Positions 20,322 through 29,581 of a DNA stretch of 64,000 nt are shown in pieces (position 1 is the first letter of the stretch; the number at the start of each line of letters is the position of its first letter). The position numbers and the translations under genes were made by a program. The stretch is from Halomonas sp. MCCC 1A13316. GTDB taxonomy: Bacteria > Pseudomonadota > Gammaproteobacteria > Pseudomonadales > Halomonadaceae. The notes beneath the pieces were generated by a model. It did no database searches. It had not been told where the DNA came from and saw only the letters and a program-made list of their open reading frames with translations. The stretch covers positions 1,426,001-1,490,000 of the forward strand of contig NZ_CP053382.1 in assembly GCF_014931605.1 (NCBI RefSeq), written 5' to 3'.

Positions 20322-21254
20322 ATGTCCCTCTCAAGTTCCGTGGCGCAGCCGGCCGCCGGTCCTGGTGCCCGACGCAGTTCGTCCGGCCTGCTCCAGGCAT
20401 GGCTGCCCAAGCTGGTGCTGGCGCCGTCCATCGCCATCTCGCTGTTCTTCGTCTACGGCTTCATGCTGTGGACCTTCATTCTCTCGTTGACCAGCTCGCG
20501 CATGCTGCCCAGCTACGAGTTCGTCGGCTTCGCCCAGTATGCCCGGCTGATGGCCAACGACCGCTGGTGGGTGGCCTCGACAAACCTGGTGGTGTTCGGT
20601 GGCCTGTTCGTCGCCATCTGTCTGGTGCTGGGGCTGCTGCTGGCGATCCTGCTCGATCAGCGTATCCGCCAGGAAGGGGCGCTGCGTACCCTCTATCTCT
20701 ATCCCATGGCACTCTCGTTCATCGTTACCGGCGTGGTGTGGAAGTGGCTGCTCAACCCCGGCCTTGGCATCCAGGCGATGGTACGCGGCTGGGGGTTCGA
20801 GAACTTCCGCTTCGATTGGATCATAGACCCCGACATGGCCGTCTACACGCTGGTGATCGCCGCGGTGTGGCAGGCCTCCGGCTTTGTCATGGCGCTGTTC
20901 CTGGCGGGGCTGCGGGGCATCGACGACAGCATTCTCAAGGCGGCCCAGCTCGACGGTGCCAGCCTGCCGCGAATCTACTGGCGAGTGGTGATTCCTTGCC
21001 TACGGCCGGTGGTGTTCAGCGCCGTGATGATTCTCTCGCATATCGCCATCAAGAGCTTCGACTTGGTGGTGGCGCTCACCAATGGCGGACCCGGCTACGC
21101 TTCAGATCTCCCCGCTACCTTCATGTACGCGCACGCCTTCACCCGGGCGCAGATCGGCCTGGGCTCAGCCAGCGCCATGCTGATGCTGGGCGGCGTATTG
21201 GCGATCCTGATTCCCTATCTCTACTCCGAGCTGAGGAGCCGTCGCCATGGATAA
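20322..21254 (+). CDS. gtsB: Sugar ABC transporter permease (MalF type)
   Basis: 310-residue inner-membrane permease with about six membrane helices (first at LAPSIAISLFFVYGFMLWTF) and the cytoplasmic EAA loop GIDDSILKAAQLDGASLPRI that docks on the ATPase. GAGGA ribosome site before ATG 20322. The frame ends eight bases inside the next gene, so the two permeases are translationally coupled. Assigned as GtsB by position; the substrate is inferred from the locus. Confidence 0.88.
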   Translation: MSLSSSVAQPAAGPGARRSSSGLLQAWLPKLVLAPSIAISLFFVYGFMLWTFILSLTSSRMLPSYEFVGFAQYARLMANDRWWVASTNLVVFGGLFVAICLVLGLLLAILLDQRIRQEGALRTLYLYPMALSFIVTGVVWKWLLNPGLGIQAMVRGWGFENFRFDWIIDPDMAVYTLVIAAVWQASGFVMALFLAGLRGIDDSILKAAQLDGASLPRIYWRVVIPCLRPVVFSAVMILSHIAIKSFDLVVALTNGGPGYASDLPATFMYAHAFTRAQIGLGSASAMLMLGGVLAILIPYLYSELRSRRHG

Positions 21255-22125
21255 CGTGATTCGCCGCCGTACGTTCGGCGCTCGCATAACCCGTCTCTCG
21301 CTCTATGCCGTTCTGATTGTGGCGGCCCTGTTCTACCTGCTGCCGTTGGCCGTGATGGTGATCACCTCGGTGAAGCCGCTGGCCGAGATCACTCCCGGTA
21401 CGCTGCTCTCGCTGCCGCAGGCTCCTACGCTGGCGCCTTGGGCCAAAGCCTGGGGCGAGGCCTGCACCGGCATGCGCTGCGAGGGCGTGGGTGTCTACTT
21501 TTTCAATTCAATCGCCATCGTGGTGCCGGCCGTGCTTATTTCCACCACCATTGGTGCGCTCAACGGCTATGCCCTGACCAAGTGGCGCTTCAAGAGTTCG
21601 GAGCTGCTCTTCGCGCTGATGCTGTTCGGCTGCTTCATTCCCTTCCAGGTGGTGCTGCTGCCGATGGCGCAGACGTTGGGCTGGCTGGGCCTGTCGAGCT
21701 CCCGTGCGGGGCTGATCATGGTCCACGTGATCTTCGGCATCGCCTTTACCACGCTTTTCTTCCGCAACTTCTACGTGGCGGTGCCCACCGAACTGATCTC
21801 GGCGGCCAAGCTCGATGGTGCCGGCTTCTTCCGAATTTTCTGGCGCATCCTGCTGCCGGTCTCGGCGCCGATTATCGTGGTGTCGGTGATCTGGCAGTTC
21901 ACCCAGATCTGGAACGACTTCCTGTTCGGCGTGGCGTTTTCAGCCCACGACACCCAGCCGGTCACGGTGGCGCTCAACAACCTGGTCAATACGTCTACCG
22001 GTGCACGCGAATACAACGTCGACATGGCGGCGGCGATGATTGCCGCACTGCCCACGTTGGTCGTCTACGTGCTGGCTGGAAAGTATTTCGTGCGTGGGCT
22101 CACGGCAGGCTCGGTCAAAGGCTGA
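21247..22125 (+). CDS. gtsC: Sugar ABC transporter permease (MalG type)
   Basis: 292 residues, six predicted helices starting LYAVLIVAALFYLLPLAVMV, EAA loop VPTELISAAKLDGAGFFRIF. Partner of the preceding permease with which it overlaps by 8 nt; GAGGAG ribosome site sits inside the upstream gene. Ends 38 nt before the ATPase gene. Confidence 0.88.
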   Translation: MDNVIRRRTFGARITRLSLYAVLIVAALFYLLPLAVMVITSVKPLAEITPGTLLSLPQAPTLAPWAKAWGEACTGMRCEGVGVYFFNSIAIVVPAVLISTTIGALNGYALTKWRFKSSELLFALMLFGCFIPFQVVLLPMAQTLGWLGLSSSRAGLIMVHVIFGIAFTTLFFRNFYVAVPTELISAAKLDGAGFFRIFWRILLPVSAPIIVVSVIWQFTQIWNDFLFGVAFSAHDTQPVTVALNNLVNTSTGAREYNVDMAAAMIAALPTLVVYVLAGKYFVRGLTAGSVKG

Positions 22126-22163
22126 GGCCCTCTGAGCAACAGAACAATCAAGAGGTTTTCGAC

Positions 22164-23285
22164 ATGGCAGCGCTTGAAATCAACAATGTTTGCAAGGACT
22201 TCGGCAGCGAGCAGGTGCTCAAGGACGTGAGCCTGGCGATCGATTCGGGAGAGTTCCTGATACTGGTAGGTCCTTCGGGATGCGGCAAGTCGACGCTGAT
22301 GAACGCTATCGCCGGCCTCGAGCCGGTCACCTCCGGCGAGATCCGTATCGCCGGCGAGGAAGTCACCTGGCAGACCCCGGCGGAGCGCGACATCGCCATG
22401 GTGTTTCAGTCCTATGCGCTCTATCCGAGCATGACGGTGCGCCAGAACATCAGCTTCGGTCTGGAGATGCGCAAGGTGCCCAAGGCCGAGCGCGAGGCCG
22501 CCGTCGAGCGGGTCGCCGACCTGCTGCAGATCTCGCACCTGCTCGAGCGCAAGCCGTCGCAGCTCTCGGGCGGCCAGCGCCAGCGCGTGGCGATGGGCCG
22601 GGCGTTGGCCCGCGAGCCCAAGGTCTACCTGTTCGACGAGCCGCTCTCCAACCTCGACGCCAAGCTGCGCGTCGACATGCGCACCGAGATCAAGAAGCTG
22701 CACCAGCGCCTCGGGACGACCATCGTCTACGTCACCCACGACCAGATCGAGGCCATGACGCTGGCCGACTGCATCGCGGTGATGCGCGACGGCCGCATTC
22801 TCCAGCTCGGCTCGCCCGACGAGGTCTACAACAACCCGGTGGATATCTTCGTGGCCGGCTTCATGGGCTCGCCATCGATGAATTTCATTGCCGCCACGCT
22901 GGAGGAGGACGGCGGCGAGTACCTGGTGTGCATCGACACGCCGGACGAACCGTCTCTGCGGTTGCCCTGGCCGCGCGAACGGACCACCAAGGTCATGGCC
23001 GAGCGAGTGGGCAAGCCGGTGATCCTGGGGCTGCGTCCCGAGCACTTTGCCGAGGATGATGCGCGACTTGGCGAGTTCGCCGAAGGCGTGCTGCTCACGC
23101 CGCGCATCACCGTGGTCGAGCCCACTGGCGCCGACATCCTGCTGCAGCTTCAACTGGGTGAAGGGGAGGCGACGGTCCGGGTCGGGCCCAAGTGTGTCGT
23201 GAAAACGGGGGAGCGCCTGGCGCTGCGTATCGACATGGCCCGCGCGGTGCTGTTCGACAGCGAGACGGAGAAGCGCTTGGCCTGA
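22164..23285 (+). CDS. gtsD: Sugar ABC transporter ATPase (MalK/UgpC family)
   Basis: 373 residues from ATG 22164 (MAALEINNVCKDFGSEQVL); the frame is open far upstream but family sequence begins here, with an AGAGG ribosome site. Walker A GPSGCGKST, Q-loop VFQSYALYPSMTV, signature LSGGQRQRVAMGRAL, Walker B VYLFDEPLSNLDAKL, switch His in VTHDQ, and a C-terminal TOBE/MalK regulatory domain (~240-373, FVAGFMGSPSMNFI). Couples ATP hydrolysis to sugar import with the two permeases. Last gene of the transporter set; no OprB porin follows. Confidence 0.9.
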   Translation: MAALEINNVCKDFGSEQVLKDVSLAIDSGEFLILVGPSGCGKSTLMNAIAGLEPVTSGEIRIAGEEVTWQTPAERDIAMVFQSYALYPSMTVRQNISFGLEMRKVPKAEREAAVERVADLLQISHLLERKPSQLSGGQRQRVAMGRALAREPKVYLFDEPLSNLDAKLRVDMRTEIKKLHQRLGTTIVYVTHDQIEAMTLADCIAVMRDGRILQLGSPDEVYNNPVDIFVAGFMGSPSMNFIAATLEEDGGEYLVCIDTPDEPSLRLPWPRERTTKVMAERVGKPVILGLRPEHFAEDDARLGEFAEGVLLTPRITVVEPTGADILLQLQLGEGEATVRVGPKCVVKTGERLALRIDMARAVLFDSETEKRLA

Positions 23286-23295
23286 ACCCACGGAT

Positions 23296-23325
23296 AGGCC
23301 GCCGCCAGCCGATGATCGGCGGCCT
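23296..23325. terminator. Hairpin between convergent ATPase and UspA genes
   Basis: AGGCCGCCG (23296-23304) pairs with CGGCGGCCT (23317-23325), 9 bp, around a 12-nt loop. Placed 10 nt after the ATPase stop and 13 nt from the UspA stop on the other strand; no T-tract. Probably a two-way transcript end or stabilising structure. Confidence 0.6.
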
Positions 23326-23338
23326 GTCGGTCCTTCCT

Positions 23339-23797
23339 TCAGCGGACAGTAATGACCGTGCACTCGGCCACATGGCTGACCTTGTGCGACACGCTGCCCA
23401 CCACCAGCCCGCGCAGATCGCTCAAGCCGCGGCTGCCCATGACGATGGCCTCGACGCCGCGGCGCTTGGCTTCGTTGACGATGGTGCGAGCGGGGTCGCC
23501 CTGGCCGATGATCGTCTCGACCCGGGTCACGCCCTTGGCGCGTGCGGCTTTGTCCGCCCTGTCGACGATCTGCTTGCCGACGTCCTGGCGCATCCGGGGC
23601 TCCTGACGCTCCTGGCGCGATGCTTCGATGGCAATGGCGCCGATGCCCCACACCAGCGTCGTTTCGTGAGTGAGTTCCTCGGGTATGTGCAGGATATGCA
23701 GGGTGGCATCACCCTGGCTGGCCAGCTGACAGGCGACTTCGAGGGCTTTCTTGGCTCCTTCGGAGCCGTCGACGGGGACCAGGATGGACTTGTACAT
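23339..23797 (-). CDS. Universal stress protein, UspA family
   Basis: 152 residues, single Usp domain: MYKSILVPVDGSEGAKKALEVA at the start and the ATP-binding pattern G-2x-G-9x-G-S/T seen as MGSRGLSDLRGLVVGSVSHKV. Cytosolic, probably nucleotide binding, induced under stress in related bacteria. AAGGAT ribosome site before ATG. Stands alone, convergent with the sugar transporter. Confidence 0.88.
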   Translation of the reverse strand: MYKSILVPVDGSEGAKKALEVACQLASQGDATLHILHIPEELTHETTLVWGIGAIAIEASRQERQEPRMRQDVGKQIVDRADKAARAKGVTRVETIIGQGDPARTIVNEAKRRGVEAIVMGSRGLSDLRGLVVGSVSHKVSHVAECTVITVR

Positions 23798-23903
23798 GGC
23801 GCTATCCTTGTTTCGTAGTGGGGCGGATCGGTTCCCACGAGCCTAGACCTTCGTATTCAGGACGTCATGACCCCGGTCAAGGACTCTGCAGATCGGCCTT
23901 TCC

Positions 23904-24950
23904 TCACTTGGTTTCCTCCAGCCGTCGCAGCTGCTGCCAGAGCTCGCTGCGCAGGTCGGCCATGCGTGGCGCCTCGCCTTCGCCGAATACCAGCGGGCGG
24001 GTCAGGCGCAGGGTGCGCAGGCCGAGGCGGGCACTCAGCAGACCTACGCCCATGCCCTGACCGGCGCGCGCCGAGAGGCGGCCGGCCAGGTTCAACGACA
24101 GTAGCTCCATACCGGCATCGCCGGCCATCTCGGTGGCACCGGCAAAAGCCATGTTGTAGAGCACGTTGCGCAGCAGGCGCAGACGGCTGGCATAGCCCAG
24201 TTCCAGCCCGTAGAGACGGCAGATGCGATCGATCATCGCCAGGCTGCGCCACGCCACCAGGAACATGTCGACCAGCGTCAGCGGGCTGACTGCCACCATG
24301 ACGGCCGTTTCGCCGGCCATGCGGGAGATAAGGCGGCGGGCCTGGCGATCGCGCGGTGCCAATAGGTGATGAGCCAGCAACTGCTGGATTTCTGCACCGG
24401 CGTGGTGCGGTTCGCGGGCGGCGAGAAAAGCCTGCCAGTGGGGATGGTCGTCATCGAGTCCGAGCTGGCGCTTGAGTACCCGGGCCAGCTCGAGTGCCTG
24501 CCTGGCGTCGGCCTGGGATAGCTCGGCCAGTCGGCTGCGCAGGGCATCGTGGCGCTTCAGGCGACGCAGGCGCCAGGCCTCGCGCAGCAGTGCCCCGGCA
24601 CCCAAGGCGATGGCACCCAGTCCCAGCAGGTGCCAGCCGCCGCTGAGCCAGTCGCCGCCGAGCAGCGCATCGGGCAAGTTCAGGGCCAGTTCGGCCATGC
24701 CCAGCGCAATGCCGCCACCCAGCAGGGTCAGCAGGCCCCAGCGGCGCTTGCGCGGGCGGCCGAGACTTGCCTCCAGGTCGCGCTCGGTGCGGCTGAGCGC
24801 GGCCTCTTCCACGGGGCGTGTGGGCAGTTGGCTGTCGAAATCCAGACGCGGGCGCGGCGACTCCAGTCCTGGCGTTGCCGGCTCGTCGAGAGTGAAGCGG
24901 CGGGCTGGCCGCGGGTCGTCGCCCTGTGGCTCATGACGATGGTCGCTCAT
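23904..24950 (-). CDS. ycjF: YcjF-family (TIGR01620/DUF697) inner-membrane protein
   Basis: 348 residues. Long hydrophilic Pro/Arg-rich N-terminus (~1-70), two membrane helices at ~72-92 and ~100-122 (LLTLLGGGIALGMAELAL; WHLLGLGAIALGAGALL), then the DUF697 domain with hydrophobic ETAVMVAVSPLTLVDMFLVAW and a Gly-rich tail. Overlaps the end of ycjX by 4 nt (ATGA), the conserved ycjX-ycjF pair of proteobacteria, linked in E. coli to stress response. Molecular function unknown. Confidence 0.88.
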   Translation of the reverse strand: MSDHRHEPQGDDPRPARRFTLDEPATPGLESPRPRLDFDSQLPTRPVEEAALSRTERDLEASLGRPRKRRWGLLTLLGGGIALGMAELALNLPDALLGGDWLSGGWHLLGLGAIALGAGALLREAWRLRRLKRHDALRSRLAELSQADARQALELARVLKRQLGLDDDHPHWQAFLAAREPHHAGAEIQQLLAHHLLAPRDRQARRLISRMAGETAVMVAVSPLTLVDMFLVAWRSLAMIDRICRLYGLELGYASRLRLLRNVLYNMAFAGATEMAGDAGMELLSLNLAGRLSARAGQGMGVGLLSARLGLRTLRLTRPLVFGEGEAPRMADLRSELWQQLRRLEETK

Positions 24951-26338
24951 TGCAGCTTGTCTCCGATCAGCCAGTCCAGTGCGGCGTCGAGGCGAATGTG
25001 GGGAAGCGCACCGTCTTCACGTGGGGCGGGGCGGAAGGCGTGGAAGTCGAACCCTTGGCGGGCCCAGAATTCGGTCTCGGGCAGCTTCGCCGGCACCTCG
25101 CCGGGGAACACCAGCACCTCCTCGCCCTCCAGCGTCGTGCCGCGCAGGGCCGGTGTCCTTTCGCCCTTGTGATTGACTTCATGCGCCTCGGTGGCGCGGA
25201 TCGCCGCCAGCGACAGCGCCTTCACCGGCACGTTGGCGTAGCGCAGGTCCTGCAGCGGTTCGGCGAGCAGGGCCTCGAGCAGGGCGGACAAATTGGCGTG
25301 CTGCTCAGGGGTGACGTGGTCGGCCTTGGTCGCGGCGATCGCCAGGCGGTCGATGCGCGGTGCGAACAGCCGCGAGAGCAGGCTTCGCTTGCCGTAGTCG
25401 AAGCTCTGCATCAGCGTGGTCAGCGCGCGGGAAAGATCCTCGAAGCGCTCCGGGCCGGCATTGAGGGCGCCGAGCACGTCGACCAGTACGATCTGCCGGT
25501 CGAAACGGCGGAAGTGGTCGCGGTAGAAGGGCTTCACGATACGCTGTTGATAATGACGAAAGCGTGCCGCCAGGGTGGCGTAGACACTCTCCGGCGGCAG
25601 CTTGGCCAGCACTGCGTCGTCGATATCCGCCAGCGCCGGGAGCGGGAAAAACTGCAGAACCGGGGCGCCTTCGAGATCTCCCGGTAGCAGGAAGCGACCC
25701 GGCTGCAGATTGGCGAAGCCCGCCTCGCGTGCCGCCTGCAGGCTGCGCGCGTAGAGCGCGGCGATGTCGGCCAGCTCGGCTTCGTTGGCCTCGGCGGCGG
25801 GGTCGAGCCTGGCCGCGGCACGCTCCCACTCGGCGAGCAGGGCGCGGCGCTGCTGGCCGGCGCCGGCCAGCATGGCATGGCTCCAGCCCGGGTAGTCATG
25901 GCCCAGCAGTGGGAGATCGAGCAGCCACTCGCCGGGGTAGTCGAACAGGTCGAGGCTGAGCTCGGCGGTTTCGCTGCGCAACAGGCCGCGCCGCGCTGGG
26001 CGATAACGGATCGACAGGCGCAGCTCGCTGATGCCGCGGGTCGGTTCGGGCCAGCGCGGCAGCTCGTCGTCGAGCGCCGCCATGGCCTGGTCATAGGGGA
26101 AGCGTGGCACCCCGAGGTCGGGCTGGCTGACCCGGCGGGCACCCAGCAGGCGCCCTTCGCGGGCGGCCGGCATCAGGTCGAGCCGCGCTTCGAGCCCGGC
26201 GTGGCGCAGCTGGTTCACCAGCGAGGTGAGAAAGGCGGTCTTGCCCGAGCGCGAGAGCCCGGTGACCGCCAGGCGCAGCTGGCGGTCGCGGCCGCGTTCG
26301 ATCAGGTTGGTCAGCTCCCGAGTGAGCGACTGGCGCAT
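24947..26338 (-). CDS. ycjX: YcjX-family GTPase-like protein
   Basis: 463 residues with an N-terminal P-loop GLSRSGKT (27-34) and the family blocks DLFDYPGEWLLDLPLL and FLLPGDLEGAPVLQFFPL. YcjX proteins are dynamin-like or Ras-like GTPases of unknown cellular role that associate with the YcjF membrane protein encoded immediately downstream. The start ATG 26338 gives the canonical beginning ELTNLIERGRDRQLRLAVTG; the ribosome site is weak (AAGGGA). Confidence 0.9.
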   Translation of the reverse strand: MRQSLTRELTNLIERGRDRQLRLAVTGLSRSGKTAFLTSLVNQLRHAGLEARLDLMPAAREGRLLGARRVSQPDLGVPRFPYDQAMAALDDELPRWPEPTRGISELRLSIRYRPARRGLLRSETAELSLDLFDYPGEWLLDLPLLGHDYPGWSHAMLAGAGQQRRALLAEWERAAARLDPAAEANEAELADIAALYARSLQAAREAGFANLQPGRFLLPGDLEGAPVLQFFPLPALADIDDAVLAKLPPESVYATLAARFRHYQQRIVKPFYRDHFRRFDRQIVLVDVLGALNAGPERFEDLSRALTTLMQSFDYGKRSLLSRLFAPRIDRLAIAATKADHVTPEQHANLSALLEALLAEPLQDLRYANVPVKALSLAAIRATEAHEVNHKGERTPALRGTTLEGEEVLVFPGEVPAKLPETEFWARQGFDFHAFRPAPREDGALPHIRLDAALDWLIGDKLQ

Positions 26339-26364
26339 TGGCGAGGAATCCCTTCACAGCAGTG

Positions 26365-27543
26365 TCAGCCGCTAATGTGAGGGTCTTGGCGGCGTCTGGC
26401 AAGGCGCTGCCAGGCCAGCAGTGCCATCGGTGCCAGTGCCAGCGGCACCAGCAGGGCATTGAGCAGCGTCCAGCCGAGCAGGTTGACCAGCGGCCCCGCC
26501 AGCAGTGCGGTGACGGCCACGGTGGAGAAGACCAGGAATTCATTGGCGGCCTGGGTGCGCGCCTTCTCCACCGGCCGATAGGCCTCGGTGAGCAGGCCGG
26601 TGGCCGGCAGGAAGGTGAAATTCCAGCCCAGCCCGAGCAGGACCAAGGCGAAGTGAAATCCCGTCACGCCGGCCTCGACCTGGGCGGCCATGCCGCTCGC
26701 CGCCAGCAGCAGGCAGCCCGCCGTGATCATGCGTGGTGCACCGAAGCGCGTCGTCAGGTGGCCGGTGGCGAACGAGGGCAAGAACATTGCAAGCACATGC
26801 CACTGGATCGTGGTAGCGACGTGATCGAAGTGATGGCCGGCGCCTGACATGGCCAGCGGAGTGGCGGTCATCGCCAGGTTCATCACGCCGTAGCCGATCA
26901 GCGCCGAGAGCACCGCCACCAGGAACACCGGCTGGCGCACGATTTCGCCGAGCGGGCGTGGCTGGCCGTCGCCATGCGTTTTCTCGGGGGGCGGTAGCCG
27001 GGTTGCCAGCAGCACGAGCAGGGCCACAAGATAGAGCGCTCCCAGGCCGAGGAAGCTGCCGAGAAAAGGCGTGGTGGCCGCTTCACGGCTGATACGGGCC
27101 AGCCATGGGCCGAAGAATGCGGCCAGGACGCCGCCACCCATGACCAGGCCGATGGCGCGATCGCGCAGCGCCATCGGGGCGGCTTCCACGGCGGCAAAAC
27201 GATAGAGCTGACCGAAGCCGATGCCGATGCCGATCAGCCAGGTGCCCAGCATGAAGAGAAAGAAGGCCTCGGCCACCAGAGCCTGTGCGGCGACGGCCAC
27301 CCCAACGAGCCCCAGCAGGTTGCCCAACAGGAAGCCTCGCTTGCGCCCCAGCCGCGCCATGATCAGCGAGGCGGGAATGGTCGCACACATCAGCCCCAGC
27401 CACTGAGTGGCGACCGGTGCCGTGGACCAGGCGGGGTCGGGGGCGAGGCGGGCGCCGATCAACGGCGAGACCGCGATGAGCAGGATATTGCCACTCACCA
27501 GTAGCGCCTGGCACAGCGACAGCAGAGTCACGTTGAACGGCAT
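26365..27543 (-). CDS. Major facilitator superfamily transporter
   Basis: 392 residues from ATG 27543, preceded by AGGAGG at a good distance; the frame runs further upstream but that part is not MFS-like. About twelve hydrophobic segments, with the loop 2-3 motif MARLGRKRGFLLGN typical of drug:proton antiporters. It follows the GlxA-type regulator gene by 25 nt on the same strand, so both are likely one transcript and the regulator may control this pump. Substrate unknown. Confidence 0.85.
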   Translation of the reverse strand: MPFNVTLLSLCQALLVSGNILLIAVSPLIGARLAPDPAWSTAPVATQWLGLMCATIPASLIMARLGRKRGFLLGNLLGLVGVAVAAQALVAEAFFLFMLGTWLIGIGIGFGQLYRFAAVEAAPMALRDRAIGLVMGGGVLAAFFGPWLARISREAATTPFLGSFLGLGALYLVALLVLLATRLPPPEKTHGDGQPRPLGEIVRQPVFLVAVLSALIGYGVMNLAMTATPLAMSGAGHHFDHVATTIQWHVLAMFLPSFATGHLTTRFGAPRMITAGCLLLAASGMAAQVEAGVTGFHFALVLLGLGWNFTFLPATGLLTEAYRPVEKARTQAANEFLVFSTVAVTALLAGPLVNLLGWTLLNALLVPLALAPMALLAWQRLARRRQDPHISG

Positions 27544-27568
27544 GGCAGCCTCCTGGGCAATACATCCA

Positions 27569-28570
27569 TTACGGAGTAAGAGATAAGGGTGAAGTTCGGC
27601 CTGCAGGACCGAAGCGCTGGTAGTACAGGCTGGGAGAAACCCCGTAGTGGCGTTGAAACAACCGCCGTAGCTGTTCCGCACTACCCAGGCGCCATTGTCG
27701 TGCCAGCGGCTCCAGCGGCGGTGGTTGCTCGCTGGCCACCAGCGCCAGGCGAGCCTGTTCCAGGCGCAAGCGGGTCAGGTAGGTGCCGGGTGAGGTGTCG
27801 AGCTGCTGACGGAACAGGCGTGACAGGTGGCGCGGGGTGACCCCAAGCGACTCGGCCAGCTCTTCCATCTGATGGGGGGCGGCGGGGTCGGCGTGGAGAC
27901 GGTCGATCAAGCGTCGCAGTGCACCGCTGGTGCGATGCTGGCTGGCCAGCACTTCACTGAACTGCGACTGCCCGCCGGGACGGCGCAGGAACAGCACCAG
28001 TTCGCGGGCGACCTGACCGGCCAGGACGCTGCCATGGTCGGCCTCGAGCAGTGACAAGGCCAAGTCTATGCCGGCGGTGACCCCGGCGCTGGTGAAGCGT
28101 CCCGCCGACTCGACGTAGAGAGCATCGGGAACCACCTGGATCGCGGGATAATCGCTGGCCAACCGGGCGCAGTGTCGCCAGTGAGTGGTGGCCTGGCGCC
28201 CGTCGAGCAGGCCGGCCGCGGCGAGCAGGAAGGCGCCAGTGCAGATCGAGCCCAATCGAAGTACCTGACAGGACCGCTCGCTCAGGGCGTAAAGCAGATC
28301 GGGCCGTCGGCTCTGGGCGGTTACGCCGCGACCACCAGCGACGAGCAGCGTATCCACGGGGCCGAGCGTGTCGAGGTCACGCCAGGCAATGTCGGCCTGC
28401 AGAGCCAGGCCGCCATTGGTCGTCACGCTGCCCGGCGCATCGGCGACCAGATGCATGCGGTAAAGCGATAGACCGCTCACATCGTTGGCCGAGGCAAAGA
28501 CCTGCCACGGTCCGCTGACGTCCAGCAGCTGGCAGTCGGGATAGGCAAGTAGGGCGACGGTGCGCGACAT
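27569..28570 (-). CDS. GlxA/FtrA-type AraC-family transcriptional regulator
   Basis: 333 residues. N-terminal DJ-1/PfpI-like (class I amidotransferase-like) domain ~1-185 with the Cys elbow GSICTGAFLLAAAGLL and STAGVT-like SAGVTAGIDLALSLLE. C-terminal AraC double helix-turn-helix ~225-320 (MEELAESLGVTPRHLSRLFRQ; LRLEQARLAL). Such regulators usually sense small metabolites and act on a neighbouring gene; the adjacent MFS gene is the obvious candidate. Confidence 0.9.
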   Translation of the reverse strand: MSRTVALLAYPDCQLLDVSGPWQVFASANDVSGLSLYRMHLVADAPGSVTTNGGLALQADIAWRDLDTLGPVDTLLVAGGRGVTAQSRRPDLLYALSERSCQVLRLGSICTGAFLLAAAGLLDGRQATTHWRHCARLASDYPAIQVVPDALYVESAGRFTSAGVTAGIDLALSLLEADHGSVLAGQVARELVLFLRRPGGQSQFSEVLASQHRTSGALRRLIDRLHADPAAPHQMEELAESLGVTPRHLSRLFRQQLDTSPGTYLTRLRLEQARLALVASEQPPPLEPLARQWRLGSAEQLRRLFQRHYGVSPSLYYQRFGPAGRTSPLSLTP

Positions 28571-28667
28571 GGTGGTTCCCTGTGAAGCAAGGCATTGTCA
28601 GTCTCCGCCGATCGTGGGATGTCTGCAATGACGAATACCCCACCGATACGGACATATCACCGCCGTG

Positions 28668-28859
28668 TCATGCCGCCACCAACCACTGTCCCCAGATGGG
28701 GATCGTGGCAATGAAGAAGCCCAGTCCGGCCAGGGCATAGCCTGGCCAACGCTGCTGCTTACGTCTCCCCCGTCGCTGGGCCAGGGTCAGGCCGGCCAGG
28801 CAGGTCACCAGACCGATGATGTTGAAGACGAAGGTGAACATGCCGAGCACTGGCGTCAT
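28668..28859 (-). CDS. Small two-helix membrane protein
   Basis: 63 residues: MTPVLGMFTF followed by helix ~7-27, a very basic loop QRRGRRKQQR, and a second helix ~40-60 (YALAGLGFFIATIPIWGQWL). Start chosen at ATG 28859 with a GGGAG ribosome site. No recognised domain; the hairpin topology with a positively charged loop predicts both ends outside the cytoplasm. Divergent from the DUF924 gene. Unknown function. Confidence 0.6.
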   Translation of the reverse strand: MTPVLGMFTFVFNIIGLVTCLAGLTLAQRRGRRKQQRWPGYALAGLGFFIATIPIWGQWLVAA

Positions 28860-28941
28860 GGCGGCTCCCGTGGCGCGTGGAGGGTGAAAAATCCGAGTCT
28901 CGAGGGCATGATATCTGCAGCGTAGACGACGAGGACACGAC

Positions 28942-29496
28942 ATGAGCGAGAGGTTGCCCGGCCGCGACGCGGTGATTGCCTTCTGGTTCGAAGAACTCGA
29001 GCCCGCCCAGTGGTTTCGCAAGGATGAAGAGCTCGATGGGAAGGTCCGCGAGCGCTTCACCACACTGCACCATGCCGCAGCCGCAGGCGAACTGTGGCAG
29101 TGGCGCGATACGCCACGGGGACGGCTGGCCGAGATCCTGGTGCTCGACCAGTTCTCGCGTAACCTCTTTCGTGATGACGCGCGCGCCTTCGCCCAGGATC
29201 CCATGGCGCTGGTGCTGGCTCAGGAGGCCGTGGCCAAGGGGCATGATCAAGAACTCGAAGTTCACTGGCGCAGCTTTCTCTACATGCCTTACATGCACAG
29301 CGAGTCGCTCGCGGTGCACGGCGAGGCGCTGCGTCTGTTCGATCAGCCCGGGCTGGAGGACAACCTGCGCTTCGAACACCTGCACCATGACATCCTGCTG
29401 CGCTTTGGTCGCTATCCGCACCGCAATGCCATTCTCGGCCGTGAGTCGAGTGACGAGGAACAGGCTTTCCTGAAACAGCCTGGCTCGTCATTTTAA
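28942..29496 (+). CDS. DUF924 family protein
   Basis: 184 residues with the DUF924 signature throughout: IAFWFEELEPAQWFRKDEELD near the start, GRLAEILVLDQFSRNLFRD, LYMPYMHSESLAVHGEALRLF and FGRYPHRNAILGRESSDEE. All-helical TPR-like cytosolic protein of unknown function, widespread in proteobacteria. GACGAGG ribosome region before ATG 28942. Followed after 85 nt by a small membrane protein gene. Confidence 0.88.
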   Translation: MSERLPGRDAVIAFWFEELEPAQWFRKDEELDGKVRERFTTLHHAAAAGELWQWRDTPRGRLAEILVLDQFSRNLFRDDARAFAQDPMALVLAQEAVAKGHDQELEVHWRSFLYMPYMHSESLAVHGEALRLFDQPGLEDNLRFEHLHHDILLRFGRYPHRNAILGRESSDEEQAFLKQPGSSF

Positions 29497-29581
29497 GCTA
29501 CCCTTTGCAGGGAAGCCGCGCTTAGGCATCATCGAGGCTCCCCAAAGGGGCAGGAACGACCAAAGGGAAAGGAGAGACGAC

